The notes beneath the pieces are model-generated. The model had not been told where the DNA came from. It ran no database searches and saw nothing but the letters and a program-made list of their open reading frames with translations. The position numbers and the translations under genes are program-made. From contig CAJQUW010004613.1 in assembly GCA_907163375.1 (NCBI GenBank), forward strand, positions 558,001 to 622,000: a DNA stretch of 64,000 nt, in the 5' to 3' direction. This stretch comes from Prostheceraeus crozeri. Lineage: Eukaryota; Platyhelminthes; Polycladida; Euryleptidae. Positions 35,867-47,081 of the stretch are shown one piece after another; the first letter of the stretch is position 1; every line of letters begins with the position of its first letter.

Positions 35867-36353
35867 TTTTTTTTATTATTTGAACATGAAATACATATTT
35901 GCAGTTTGATTTTGAATTTGTCTCCAGTGTCTAAAGAAATAATGGATGTAAGCTATTATCATAGTAGTGAACACGTAAATGAAACTCATAATAATTTATA
36001 AGAAAAATAAATAATCGTATGTATGATAAGGGCAATCATTAATCGTACTTATTTTAAAAGCTGTATTTTATTTCTTGATTAATATAACAAGTTCACAAAC
36101 TTGAATTATATCATAACTTCATTTGCATAATGTACCTAATAGGTTTCTGAACTTATTTTCGTAAATTATTTTCATAATAAAAAAAGTCAACCAAACTGAA
36201 ACCAAATGAAAATTTGATGAATAACTTACAGCTCTAAATGAATAAATAAGAAATGCAAATTTTCGAACAAATAAAAACATGTATTATTATAGAAACAACA
36301 AAGGAAGTATCTTCCTTGAGCATGAATTCAATTACAAATAACTCATAACGTTA

Positions 36354-36730
36354 TCACTGAAAGTGAGCATTAGTAACAGCATCTCGATATGCATTACCGC
36401 TGTTCTCAGTGCTAGATAAGTCATCGAAGTTGTCATTTATAATATCGTCTGTATCAACCGGAACATCTGGATACTTTCGAAAAATTGCAATATTGTGTAA
36501 CATAGCGCATGCAGCAATAATTTTACATGTTTTCCTGGGAGAAAGTCGCACTTCTGAGTGGAGAATTCCAAAGCGTCGTTTCCACCTACCGAAGCTATTT
36601 TCTATGAGAACACGGGTACGCTTATGTGACTGATTAAAACGTTGACGCGGTGCCGAGTAGGATTCACGTATGGAGTGAGTAGCCATGGTCGACATGGATA
36701 TCCAGCATCACCAAGCAACCCTATCAACCA
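36354..36730 (-). pseudogene. HARBI1-like: Harbinger transposase, C-terminal piece (copy 1)
   Basis: On the minus strand from 36,730: [17 protein letters not shown] in one frame, then, after a 1- or 2-base change near 36,650, [23 protein letters not shown] in the next. The VLIENSFG word holds the catalytic glutamate of the Harbinger DDE triad, and [11 protein letters not shown] is the usual C-terminal helix. Everything N-terminal to GDAGYP is gone, replaced by the GC-rich block at 36.73 kb. The piece keeps the GDAGYP segment that copy 2 lacks. Confidence 0.85.
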
Positions 36731-36925
36731 GAGCGGTCGCCGCGACCGCCATGGTCAGTCGCCTTAAGGTCGCCCTCAGCGTCGCCGGGGATTCCTATTT
36801 GTCCACCGCTCTGACTGCCTGGGGCGGTCGCCTTAAGAGCCGGGGCGCAGTCGCGCCCGGAGGTCTAACAGCGGTCGCCTAGCAGATGAGGTGCGGTCGC
36901 CTGTAGGTAGCTGCGGTTGCCGATT
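36731..36925. repeat. GC-rich island of GCGGTCGCC words
   Basis: About 195 bases far richer in G+C than their surroundings. GCGGTCGCC (or one-base variants) occurs about five times, at roughly 36,733, 36,826, 36,872, 36,891 and 36,914, with inverted CGCGACCGCC and related GTCGCC words between. It starts exactly where the Harbinger transposase is cut off. This would suit the subterminal repeats of another transposon, but I found no matching second end. Confidence 0.65.
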
Positions 36926-39900
36926 CTACCGATTTGCCCCTACCCTTCAGTTGAAATTTCCCATTGCGCTATTAATTAGTAAAACACTAGCTATCTCCTT
37001 AAGATGCAGGTGCATCAGTATTGCTCCACTGAAAATCAATAAGCTTCCTAGCTATGAGGAGTAGTAGAATTAAAACGAAATTACACAGAATACGATATTT
37101 TGCAATACACCTGCACCGATTCAATGAAAATTTAATGTGCACGCATGAAAATTGTATTTATAAGCACTGAAGATACAAAAGTAGAAATTAACGATCGAAA
37201 AATACAATTGTTCTATGGAGGTTACAAAATGTTCTATGAAAGGCATCGGAAGACTTCTGTAGTACAATCTAAATAACAGGAACTTTCTTAATAACATTGA
37301 AATTTGATGACTCCAAATTGTCAGAAAAAAGCATTGATTTTCCAGTTAAAATTTTGACAGAAACATGCGGGTCTGATGTTGTTAATAAAGTTCCTGCTAT
37401 TTAGATTATATGCACAATAACAGCTACACAGATAACCAGGATATAACACCAAATACAAGAGATGAAAAATTGAGTCACCTATTGAGAAAAGGGGTATCAG
37501 GCACAGTTACTCAGCTGCAGGGGAGCGTTGGTGGCTCCTTCCATCAGATCTATCTTTTGCGTGCTTTAGTACGCTCTGCAAAGAGGCCTCTATTTCCTTC
37601 TCAGTCACATGAGGTCTAGGAAGTTTGATACCGCACGATAAATTCGGGAATTCTTGAATGGAAATTTATTTTTCCTGCCGTGAAATGAATACTTCATCGA
37701 AATATCCGCAGCCAAAATCCTTTAAAATATTCGACGGAATAAATTGTTTAGTCCGTTGCCTCCGATCAGTGAGAACTGCTTTGCCTGAAAAATAAAGCTG
37801 CATTTAAGATGGTGAAGCTTCTCCACGTACGTCAGTACATTTCCACTTCATTGTGGTGTACCTAAATCAAACAGAGCAAAGAATTTCAAAACGATGTGAG
37901 TGGCTTTGTGATTCCAGTAAATCATTTGTGTCTGCAAAAGTCATTTGAATGATTCAGTTGATAATCAGGTCGTGGGTAGCACCGCTCTTTTAATGCCGAC
38001 AATCATTAAGCGATGCAAATGACAGTGACAGCTTCTGCCTTCATTTTGAATTGAAAATCTCACGTGTGCCTAATATTGAAAGTAGTCAACCAGTCATCCA
38101 GGTCAATATAAACCTTAATTATGCATTAAAGCAAGTCTGCATCAAGTTCGATGTAGAAACACTGTTTAGACCAGCTCTATCTGCTCAGCCACAGGAATTA
38201 CGACCAATTTCAATAACCAGACAGAAAGCAGTCACTGCCAAATTCTGAACATTATAGCGAGCTAGTGAGTGAGCGAAATGCCATTTCGGTGCTCTGGCTC
38301 AGATTTGCGCGACTCATCTTTCTCTCTATTCATGCAACGAAACCGTTGAATGACAGTCGTAAGTCAAGGAATAAGTGGACCGGTCTCTTGAAAGAATTAG
38401 TCAATATCATGCGCTCCTGCAGGATAGGAATAAAAAACATCACTATAGGCTGTGAAGTTTATCAGATAGAATTGGAGGTCTGAAACAACTCATCCAATAT
38501 TTTCGAAAATCACCCGGTAATTTCTTCAATTTCCTGTTGATAGAATGAGATGTTACGAAGATTGATACGCAACCGGAAATACATTCATTCTCTGGACTGT
38601 GATCAATTGCAGCGCTCGCATCTTGAAACAGCTATCAGATTATTTGTTAGAAAATGTTAACATGCAAAAAGTTTAATACAGCTCTTCTATTTCTTCTGAG
38701 ATCTATCTAATGGAATTGATGACATGGCCACAGGAGAAATTGTGACTAGACATGGCCAAAGGCGAGCGAACGGTTTACGGCTAGACGAGGCTTCAGATAG
38801 AGAATATCAGCTCAGCTAAAATTCTGGCCGTTGTAGCCGATAAGATATGTGAAACAAGAATTTTGAAGATTTCTGCCACGATTGAAAAATCCAATTAACT
38901 GTGCATAGCTCTCATTATTTATATCTGTTTAAATTTGCACTCTGAAGGCTACACATTCGCACATAAAACTTGAACATATTCAAAACGATTAAACCTAATA
39001 GTGTGGCACTCTTGTGTTAGTATATGGCCCTTTTATATTCGCAGTTCAAGGAATGGGATATTCACGAGCCTGGATGAAGTACTTCCGAAGATTAGACACA
39101 TTTTATAAACCGGCATAGACGCTTTAATTCCAATCGACTTAAGACAGGCTTTCTCGATCTGACGAAATCATTTGCTTCAAGCAACAATATCAATTAATCT
39201 ATATTGACAAGCTATCGTCTCATCAATTTCACAGATATCCCTGAAAATTGCAAAATATTTTTTGTAAAACATTAAAATCTCCTTTCAAAGAGAAAGAAGA
39301 TCGAATGAGACTCATTAAGCTTGCTAAAAATAATTCAGACTAATTTGCCGATGAAGTTGAGCAAACGTAAAGCACGCTAATTTAAGAAAATTCAGTAGCT
39401 TCGTCTATGTTCAGCTATACAGAGGTACGCCTATCGCGATGATGCATAAATGTAGTGGTAACATGTAAAAATGAGATAACTTAGTGAAATCTCTATGGGA
39501 ATGAGGTTGGTTAAATGAAATATTTTAAACGTTGCAGTTTACTCGAAAATGTTTACCCCTTATGTCTAGTGTCCGTCTAATTCACGCCCGTCTAATGTCA
39601 CGTTACCAGAATTGACTTTATCTCATTGCAGCGAACCATCAATTAGCGCCAACGCTGTGCAAAGTATCTTGCAGTCAAAGCTCGATAATTAAGAGTATAA
39701 ATACCAGGTTTACTATCTCTTAATTATTGAAAGTCTGAATTCAAAAGCAACTTATATAAGCCGCCAAATATACAAAAAATGCCGCGGCCGTATGATCTTA
39801 ATTGACCGAAGTCTTAATTGTCCGTGTCCGAATTAACGAGCTTCGACTGGATTTACGGTATTCATGCGAAGCGATTCGTTAACGATGTCAGTCTGTCCGC

Positions 39901-40517
39901 ACGATTCTATTTGAATGGTCGTGAAAAATTGGCTTGCTTTACCTATAGTCAAACATTTATAACCAGAGGAACACTTTTTACATCACATCTAATTCAAAAG
40001 TTATCTGTTGAAATATTTCAGTCAATTCAGTGCTTGGTATAATGTGTAGTGCGCAGGTAAACCACTATTATTTACTTAATTTATCTATTATCACTTCATT
40101 CGGCTTACCTGATACGAATTTCGTTTGATAAGTATTCCGTTCTATCAATATTTTCGGCTCAAGATATTCCTCGCATTTTCTATTTTGTAATTTGGTTGAT
40201 AATCCATTAATAAGATCAATCAATTTACATACGATGTCCACAGGTGTCAGTCAAGCAACTTCCAAAAGTAGAGACACGAATAAAACTTCCAGATTATTCT
40301 GCGCTATTTCTCATTGTGAAATGAAGCGATGACCGCTATTTCACCCCTCGAGTTGAAATGTGATCTTCTTATTGCGCTGCGCTATCGAAGGCGCACGAGA
40401 AAGTTATCTGCTATCGGGCTGGACTGGACAAAGCGCTCCTCTATTAATAGAATTCTCTCTCCCTTCTCTCCCTCACTGTATCCAAGGACGTCTATATTTA
40501 GTACTATGGCTTAGTAC
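36926..40517. other. Unassigned spacer between the two duplicated segments
   Basis: No frame over 75 codons and no recognisable protein block. The only structure is a foldback at 37,266-37,407. Base composition is like the rest of the host DNA. Confidence 0.5.
37266..37407. mobile_element. Short foldback MITE-like repeat
   Basis: The left arm AATCTAAATAACAGGAACTT and its inverted copy at 37,379-37,407 (AAGTTCCTGCTATTTAGATT) differ by one base and enclose about 85 bases. Arms extend a little further through TAATAACA and TGTTAATA. Size and form suit a MITE; no target duplication was resolved. Confidence 0.6.
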
Positions 40518-40891
40518 TTAGTTGACCAATTTCGGTCGATTAATTGAATACCTAGGCAATCGAAATGGACAGCACTAGTTTGTAGGCCGTCAGATGTTGC
40601 ACTGAGCGAAAAACTTGTCTTTCTATGTTTTGTGTGCTATCTATCATGGAAAAGCCTCTTCCCTGAAAATAAGAAATCATGTAATTCAAGCTTGATTGAA
40701 TTTGACGCTTCCTGCGATGCCACATTTTCATGAGTCATAGATAGGTTTAGGTCTCCGTAATTTGTCATGTCGTGTGGTTTGCTTTTGCTATGTTTCATAT
40801 GCATGTGTTGTTTTTGTCTGATTGATAATGAAATATTTGTTGACATGCTTTGTCCCTAATAAGACACATTTATCGTTTTTTTACAGGGAAG

Positions 40892-41206
40892 TGAGCCTGC
40901 AATTATGGGTGATAGGCTACTGAGATCAAAACAGGCAGTGATGCCGAATCTCATGGACAACGTGTTTATGATAACGAAGAAGATGGAGTGGCATACAGCT
41001 ATTCAATGTTTCACTTCATGTTTATGCTTGCTGCATTCTATGTAATGATGACTTTAACAAATTGGTATTCCCCAAGCAGCGATTTGCGCACCCTTTATTC
41101 AAATTACGCCAGCGTTTGGGTGAAAATAGTAAGCTCATGGCTGTGCTTACTATTGTACTTTTGGACTCTAATTGCACCAATTTGTTTACCAGATCGCGAT
41201 TTTTAG
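40892..41206 (+). pseudogene. SERINC: Second copy of the SERINC last exon, frameshifted
   Basis: Matches 29,084-29,398 almost base for base and keeps the acceptor (TTTTTTTACAG). A 5-base insertion (GGCTA, near 40,916) right after the codons for MGD moves the frame, so the exon would end after about 50 codons in an unrelated sequence and would not encode the last two membrane helices. The downstream frame ([15 protein letters not shown] to PDRDF) is otherwise intact. There is no upstream exon with this copy, so it is a partial duplicate and not a second gene. Confidence 0.88.
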
Positions 41207-42527
41207 TGGACATGTAGACACATCATCAACGAACAATGTGTGAGCAGAATCTGACTTAATATTCATTTGTGCGCCGAAGAAATTCATTTCGTTCACATTC
41301 GCAGCACTTTCTTCAGCAACCATATGACACTAAACATTCCCGGATTTGCGCGTTATTGATAGAATTCTAAACAGAAATTACATGTCTCATCTGGCTTCAG
41401 TATTTCATCATATTTTTCTGCTTTATATATTTGCTGTGTAAATATCCGGCATGTGAATGTGAATACAATTCATGGCATGACATCATACTCCTAGTTTTCT
41501 TGTTACGATGGAGATGAAATTGTTGAGATCTTGGGGTACCTCTCCTTTCTGCACTCTAAGCGGGTTATTTATATTCATCCGATAATCGCAGCAAAAAGCA
41601 ATTCATGTGGAGTGTGTATTATTATATAAATGAATATAGGAAGCTTTAAATGAAGAGAAAATCGAAAGAGCTACAGACCTTGTGAACTTCTTATTTTATG
41701 AAATTCCACAATATTTTGTTCAGCTTTCCTGCTTTGACAACTATTCCTATTCTTCATTTTGAAGTTACATGATACTCAAATGGTCAGCTTTCCAATTCAA
41801 ATACCTCTAGAATAGATTGTGGTCTTTGCTTCACCTAAAAATGCCAGTGAAAAAATTCAATCATAACTGAAGCAAGCCTCCTGCTCATTAAGTGGTCGCT
41901 TTCATTTGTTCACTCAATTCGATAGGCAGATATTGATTGATATTGTTATTGATAGGCAGATAGATTTGCTTCGATTATCAAATTATCCATGGGTTCCTTA
42001 ACGGTTCGTCGATGTTCCACTTCATTTACACCATAGAGTAAGTATATTTAGTGGTAACTCAGCATTTATAAACCGCCCTAGGTGACATGCCACGCGTAAT
42101 TACGGAACACCCCAAACATCCGTGGTTAAGGACATTCTATTCTTCTACCCGCGTACATACGCGCTGCACTAAGAGTCAGAAATCACTTGATCTGATGCTG
42201 TTAAAACATGTGAAATGTTTCATTGACAAAAAATTGCCCCATGTAAGTAGCGGCATGCTAGCTTTTTTAGTTATTTCATAAGATCTGTGGCCGTATTCAC
42301 AACTTAGCAAATATTCTTAGTCTTAAAAGTAAGAATTCTTGCTTGGGTTAGCAATTTTTGTATTTTGTATTCACAATACTTTGCTATCTCAAGAATCTTT
42401 ACTTAACGTATTGACGTCATTGTGACATCATTCGGAAATGTATCACTCCCTAAATACGTGGGCGATCACATCTCGAGACCCTCGAATTTAACTCCTCCCA
42501 CACAAACACTGAGGTTCACACATTATC

Positions 42528-42944
42528 ATGGCTTTCTCGAAGCAAGAAGAGTTGCGTCTGATTGAGTTAGTTCGCGAGAATAACGACAAACTCTTCGGGA
42601 CCGGCTTGGTTCCTAACGGATCGAGTGTTCGGAAGCAAGCTTGGGTCGATATCACCACAAATCTTAACAGTGAGAGTTCAGTAAGAAGAACGACAGAACA
42701 GGTGAAGAAGAAATGGTACAACATGAAGAGCACTGCAAAGACGAAGAATGCAGACATAAAGAGGACAGTGGCGACTACTGGAGGCGGACCACCACCTGTT
42801 GGACTGACAGACCCAGAGAATGCAGTCATCGATTTCCTCGGAGGGACACCCTCTTTCTCAGGTGTGGATGGCTTCGACAGTCAAGTTACAGGAGACGCCA
42901 GCGTGCTTCGCGAGATCTCCGACTTATTGTCAAGGAAAATAACG
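42528..42944 (+). CDS. Harbinger Myb/SANT-like protein, exon 1 (copy 2)
   Basis: Same 139-codon exon as at 30,720, with the same donor (ATAACG then GTGAGT). The DNA-binding helices and the GGGPPPVG linker are unchanged. In this copy the intron is only 501 bases, probably the ancestral size before the insertion in copy 1. Confidence 0.82.
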
Positions 42945-43445
42945 GTGAGTGACCACGTTTTGTACCTACACTTGTACAATATACTCGAGTTCTTAACTTA
43001 TCATAATATACATGTGTTTTCTTGTCAAATTTTTTTTGAGTCAATCCGATAAATAATTCTACTACTGTAGAGTGGGCGTACGAAATTGAGTAAACCAAAT
43101 CCAATCATTAAGCGCCATTTTTTATAATTTTATTTATTTTCTAAAGATTCTCATGCTCGACGTAACACTGACTCGCTTTACATGGCTTTATTTTAATCTG
43201 ATATGATGGGAATAGAGTCGATGATGTAGCAGAACTCGTATTTGATTTGTCGATGTACATGTAGGATATACAGATATACGAGCCAACCAAAAACATGAAA
43301 CAACGAACTATTTCAATTTTACCACGAACACACTATTTATGTAAAAAATATAAATGTATTGTGTGATTTAATGTTTAGTGAGGGTATACCCCTGGAAATA
43401 ACATAGTAAAATCTCATTCTTTCAGACTCTTCTACACCAATCCAG

Positions 43446-43634
43446 AAGAGGAGACGCATCAGAGTAAATAAGGACAGTGAGATTGATGTGAAGCCCCTAC
43501 AGATTGAAGTTCTTCAACTGCAGAAGGAGAATGCAATTCTTCAAAAAGAAAACGCTCTTTTGCAAAAGGATGCACTCCAAAAGTTCATCAGACTGCTAGA
43601 CAGAGTATCTGAGCACCCTTTCTTGTCTTCATGA
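43446..43634 (+). CDS. Harbinger Myb/SANT-like protein, exon 2 (copy 2)
   Basis: Identical in frame to 35,678-35,866: basic KRRRIR start, leucine-zipper-like coiled coil and LSS end. Exon 1 and exon 2 here could give an intact 201-residue protein, so this copy may still be expressible, though its partner transposase is damaged. Confidence 0.75.
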   Translation, partial: KRRRIRVNKDSEIDVKPLQIEVLQLQKENAILQKENALLQKDALQKFIRLLDRVSEHPFLSS

Positions 43635-44121
43635 TTTTTTTTATTATTTGAACATGAAATACATATTTGCAGTTTGATTTTGAATTTGTCTCCAGTGTCT
43701 AAAGAAATAATGGATGTAAGCTATTATCATAGTAGTGAACACGTAAATGAAACTCATAATAATTTATAAGAAAAATAAATAATCGTATGTATGATAAGGG
43801 CAATCATTAATCGTACTTATTTTAAAAGCTGTATTTTATTTCTTGATTAATATAACAAGTTCACAAACTTGAATTATATCATAACTTCATTTGCATAATG
43901 TACCTAATAGGTTTCTGAACTTATTTTCGTAAATTATTTTCATAATGAAAAAAGTCAACCAAACTGAAACCAAATGAAAATTTGATGAATAACTTACAGC
44001 TCTAAATGAATAAATAAGAAATGCAAATTTTCGAACAAATAAAAACATGTATTATTATAGAAACAACAAAGGAAGTATCTTCCTTGAGCATGAATTCAAT
44101 TACAAATAACTCATAACGTTA

Positions 44122-45060
44122 TCACTGAAAGTGAGCATTAGTAACAGCATCTCGATATGCATTACCGCTGTTCTCAGTGCTAGATAAGTCATCGAAGTTG
44201 TCATTTATAATATCGTCTGTATCAACCGGAACATCTGGATACTTTCGAAAAATTGCAATATTGTGTAACATAGCGCATGCAGCAATAATTTTACATGTTT
44301 TCCTGGGAGAAAGTCGCACTTCTGAGTGGAGAATTCCAAAGCGTCGTTTCCACCTACCGAAGCTATTTTCTATGAGAACACGGGTACGCTTATGTGACTG
44401 ATTAAAACGTGCCACAGTTACCTCCGTTCTGGAAATGATCCCATAAAGCACTCTGCCGAAGCACCCAACTATCATGGCTTGATCCTGGCCATTTAGCAAC
44501 AATATTAGTGAAAATTCCACGGTGATCGCATACAGCTTGAACGTTGATTGAATGAAACCCTTTCCTGTTTATGCAATCCAAAGAATTTTCGGATGGAGCT
44601 AGAATCCGTACATGGGTTCCATCGATGCAGCCACAAACTCGAGGGAATCCGGCGATTGCATAGAACCCGTTAAAAGTTCCCTCTAAGTGATCTGTGTCGG
44701 GTAAGTATATGAAATCTTTAGCATGGTCACACATAGCAGAAACAACACGATCAATGCAGCGAGAGGCAGTCGGCTGAGAAATGTTTAAGGTGTCACCTAC
44801 AACCTGTTGATACGATCCAGTTGCCAAATATCGCAGAGTTGTCAAAATTTGAGTCTCTACCGGAATTGCACGGCTTTTCCTTATACGATGTTCGATGTTA
44901 TCTCGTAATAAATCACACAGGAATTCGATGCCATTGCGATCAAATCTATACCGACTGAGTAACTCAGAGTCCTCAAGTTCGATAAATGGATCATATATGG
45001 ATTTGTAGATTTTACGTCGACGGTAATTTATATCAACTAATTCAGTAGTAAGTAAAACTC
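44122..45060 (-). pseudogene. HARBI1-like: Harbinger transposase (copy 2)
   Basis: Open on the minus strand from about 45,060 to 44,400: TTELVDINYRRRKIYKSIY, then LSRYRFDRNGIEFLCDLL, ISQPTASRCIDRV (helix-turn-helix-like region), VCGCIDGTHVRI with the first catalytic aspartate, and [20 protein letters not shown] with the second. At 44,410 an internal deletion removes the stretch that copy 1 retains (GDAGYP to TRHR) and shifts the frame. [11 protein letters not shown], with the catalytic glutamate, then follows to 44,122. All three DDE residues exist but not in one frame. No clear ATG was found at the 5' end, so a small first exon may be missing. Confidence 0.88.
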
Positions 45061-45159
45061 CACCACTGGACCGCGCAAGATGGCCGCCGTCGCTGACGTC
45101 CCCCCCTCCTGTCAGCCGAGTCGGTCGTGGTGAGCCGTCGTGTTCCCGGCCAACAAAAA

Positions 45160-45400
45160 ACCTGACTGCTACGTAACAGCAAGGTAGCGACGCTACCTAT
45201 TGATTCGTAGCAGATACGTGGCATTTGGCGCACCCAGCTACGTATATGCTACGTAGCAAAGTTACCGTATGGCAACCTATCTGCTACCTTTGCTACCTTG
45301 CAGCTACTTCAATGCTACCTTCGCTACCTTGCAGCTACTTTAATGCTACCTTGCGGCTACTTAAATGCGACTATTGCTACCTTGCAGTTTTACTCGAATG
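45160..45400. repeat. GCTACCTT minisatellite with an inverted repeat
   Basis: From about 45,265 to 45,395 the unit GCTACCTTGCAGCTACTTTA recurs about five times with changes. Just before it (45,161-45,209) CTGCTACGTAAC and GGTAGCG are matched by inverted CGCTACC and CGTAGCAG, forming a gapped palindrome. Confidence 0.75.
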
Positions 45401-45568
45401 CTGGTATGGCTTGTAGTTGTTCAAATGTTACTTACTAATGCCACCTCACCTCAACATCCGCTATTGCGTTTTTAGCTTCGTTCTGCACATAAAACCCTCA
45501 TACAGCTGTGCATCACAGATTTCATTCGAAAACAGACACTATATAAATAAAATTTATTATTATCATGT

Positions 45569-46933
45569 GGGTAAATCCAATTTAATCCACAACATTTGAC
45601 GAAAATGTGTCTTTGATTTGTAAAATCCATATTTCTGAACCGATTTCAATAGTTTTTTTTTAATCGAACCGTAAAGATCTCATCTATTATGGCATGGTTT
45701 TTAAAAAGTCACAAAGCCAAGACCTTCTTCACAAGTTGCCGTTTTTTGTCGAAAAAAGACCAAAAAAGCATGTCCAAAGTTGCAGTACTCTCAGTTCAAC
45801 ACGGATTTTCGATTAGATACATTTAAATGCACCCACTAATATTTATATCATCTGAAAGAAGAAGATCAGCTCTTTAAGATAGTCCTATCTCAAATATTGT
45901 AATTAATATTAATCATTGAATTTTCACTGGGTTTCCATTGTCCAATGAAAAAAATGTCCTCTGACCGAGACGTTTTCTGTCCTCTGACCGAGGTACCTTT
46001 TCTCGAAGAATATTGATTCTTCCATTAAACGTTTTGCACCAAACGAATCCTCTAGTGTGCTAGTTTATAAATCCGTAAAGAAAATTCAGTTTGATGCCGT
46101 TACAAGTGTGCAATATTGATTTAAAAATATTTTTATCCGTTTTTTCGACCAGAGAATTTGAATATTCCCAAAAATTTCATATGGATGCTGAAACCAGAAA
46201 TTTTGTCAGGAATCGATGAAATTTCACAGCATAGGCGAGATCTATGCTCTTAACATCTATGCAAAAGAAATTTTTCGTTTATATCAATTAACCCTCTCAA
46301 AATCTCCAAAAACCACGAAAATGTCCTTTGACCGAGACCCTAAAAAATCTCGGTCAGAGGACAACGTTGAAATTGAAGATCTCGGTCAGAGTACAATGGT
46401 CTCGGTCTAAAGACATGATAATGTATGCAATTACATTTAGATCACTTCGTTTTGCGCGTTCAAGTATTCGTCCAAAGTTCTCGCAGTCTCATGAACCCAA
46501 ATGCAGAAGCCGAAGAGTTTCCTGTTCGACATCAATTTGTCCTCTGACCGAGACCTTAAAAATCTCGGTCAGAGGACAAGGTGGGTCACGGTCAACGGAC
46601 ATTATATGCAATACATTACACTTTGGTCACTTCGCTTTACGCATGCAAGCATTCATCCTAAGTTCCCAGTTTCATCAGCAACCCAAATGCAGAAGCCGAA
46701 GAGTTTCCTATTCGACATCTATCTGACCGAGATCAATTTGTCCTCTGACCGAGATGTAAAAAAAATGGCTTTTTAAAAGTGCTAGATTTCTATGGAAAGT
46801 TTTTATTTGGTGTGGTCGCCGCTAAGATTTTCGTGTTCAGCGTAAAAAAATGAGTATATATGCAAATTTTCACGGAAATCTGAGACCCAAAGTTGAAAAG
46901 ACAGAAATGTTGTGGAATAAATTGGATTTACCC
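45569..46933. mobile_element. Non-autonomous transposon with about 30-bp inverted ends
   Basis: The left end GGGTAAATCCAATTTAATCC continues ACAACATTT, and the right end read inward is the same with one change (TTATTCC for TTAATCC). The 1.36-kb interior has no coding frame and is built around the 16-base word TGTCCTCTGACCGAGA. The flanking bases do not show a clear target duplication, so the superfamily is open. Confidence 0.75.
45955..46760. repeat. Array of TGTCCTCTGACCGAGA in both orientations
   Basis: Forward copies start at about 45,955, 45,979, 46,322, 46,539 and 46,736, with a partial copy at 46,724. Inverted copies (TCTCGGTCAGAGGACA or near) lie at about 46,348, 46,379, 46,563 and a looser one near 46,401. 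Forward and inverted copies at 46,322/46,348 and 46,539/46,563 are only about 10 bases apart and could form hairpins. A unit of about 185 bases, including CCCAAATGCAGAAGCCGAAG, is tandemly duplicated (about 46,410-46,590 and 46,595-46,770). Confidence 0.85.
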
Positions 46934-47081
46934 GGGTGCGGATGGAACAGTCTGTCATCGTCTCTCCAGACGCCGTAGAGCCTCCTGGTTCATCCAATTC
47001 ACGATCAGCTTCCTCACGGCATCTTGGCCCTCCTTGATCCCGTTTCGACGTAGTGCTTCTGTAAAAAACCACATGTGACAT

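Larger units (their letters stand above)
28715..36642 (+). repeat. Segmental duplication, copy 1
   Basis: This block matches 40,518-44,410. The coordinate offset is 11,803 at the start, 11,808 after a 5-bp difference in the SERINC exon, and 7,768 after the 4,040-bp insertion that only this copy has. Apart from those two size changes I saw only about ten single-base differences over 3.9 kb. It contains the last SERINC exon, the left part of a Harbinger element with its Myb-like gene, and the C-terminal part of the transposase. Such similarity means either a very recent duplication or two alleles assembled in tandem. Confidence 0.92.
30482..36730. mobile_element. Harbinger (PIF) DNA transposon, copy 1, incomplete
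   Basis: The left end GGCCGTATTCACAA near 30,481 is a known Harbinger terminal sequence. Inside are a + strand Myb/SANT-like gene in two exons and, converging on it, a minus-strand HARBI1-type transposase, the standard two-gene layout of the superfamily. The right part is missing: transposase homology stops at about 36,730 where a GC-rich block begins, so no right terminal repeat is seen. A 4,038-bp transposon lies inside the intron of the Myb-like gene. Confidence 0.8.
40518..44410 (+). repeat. Segmental duplication, copy 2
   Basis: Second copy of the segment at 28,715-36,642, lacking the 4,038-bp transposon. It begins about 370 bases before the SERINC exon, inside intron sequence, and ends within the transposase, where the two copies part at ATTAAAACGT. 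About ten single-base differences and one 5-bp insertion separate the copies. Confidence 0.92.
42290..45060. mobile_element. Harbinger (PIF) DNA transposon, copy 2
   Basis: It has the same left end (GGCCGTATTCACAA near 42,289) and the same two-gene convergent layout as copy 1. It lacks the 4-kb insertion and keeps a longer, N-terminal part of the transposase. I saw no right terminal repeat; the inverted form TTGTGAATACGGCC is absent beyond 45,060. Sequence after 45,060 is CpG-rich and unrelated to the element. Confidence 0.8.

Noticed and set aside
45955-46760. CRISPR-like array from the repeated 16-base word
   Set aside because: Copies occur in both orientations with irregular spacing inside a transposon in animal DNA; there are no uniform spacers and no cas genes.
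46940-47081. A possible small minus-strand exon (ALRRNGIKEGQDAV, NWMNQEALRRLERR) after a TTTTTTACAG acceptor
   Set aside because: The reading looks protein-like, but I could not match it to a family or find neighbouring exons, so it is not listed as a gene.
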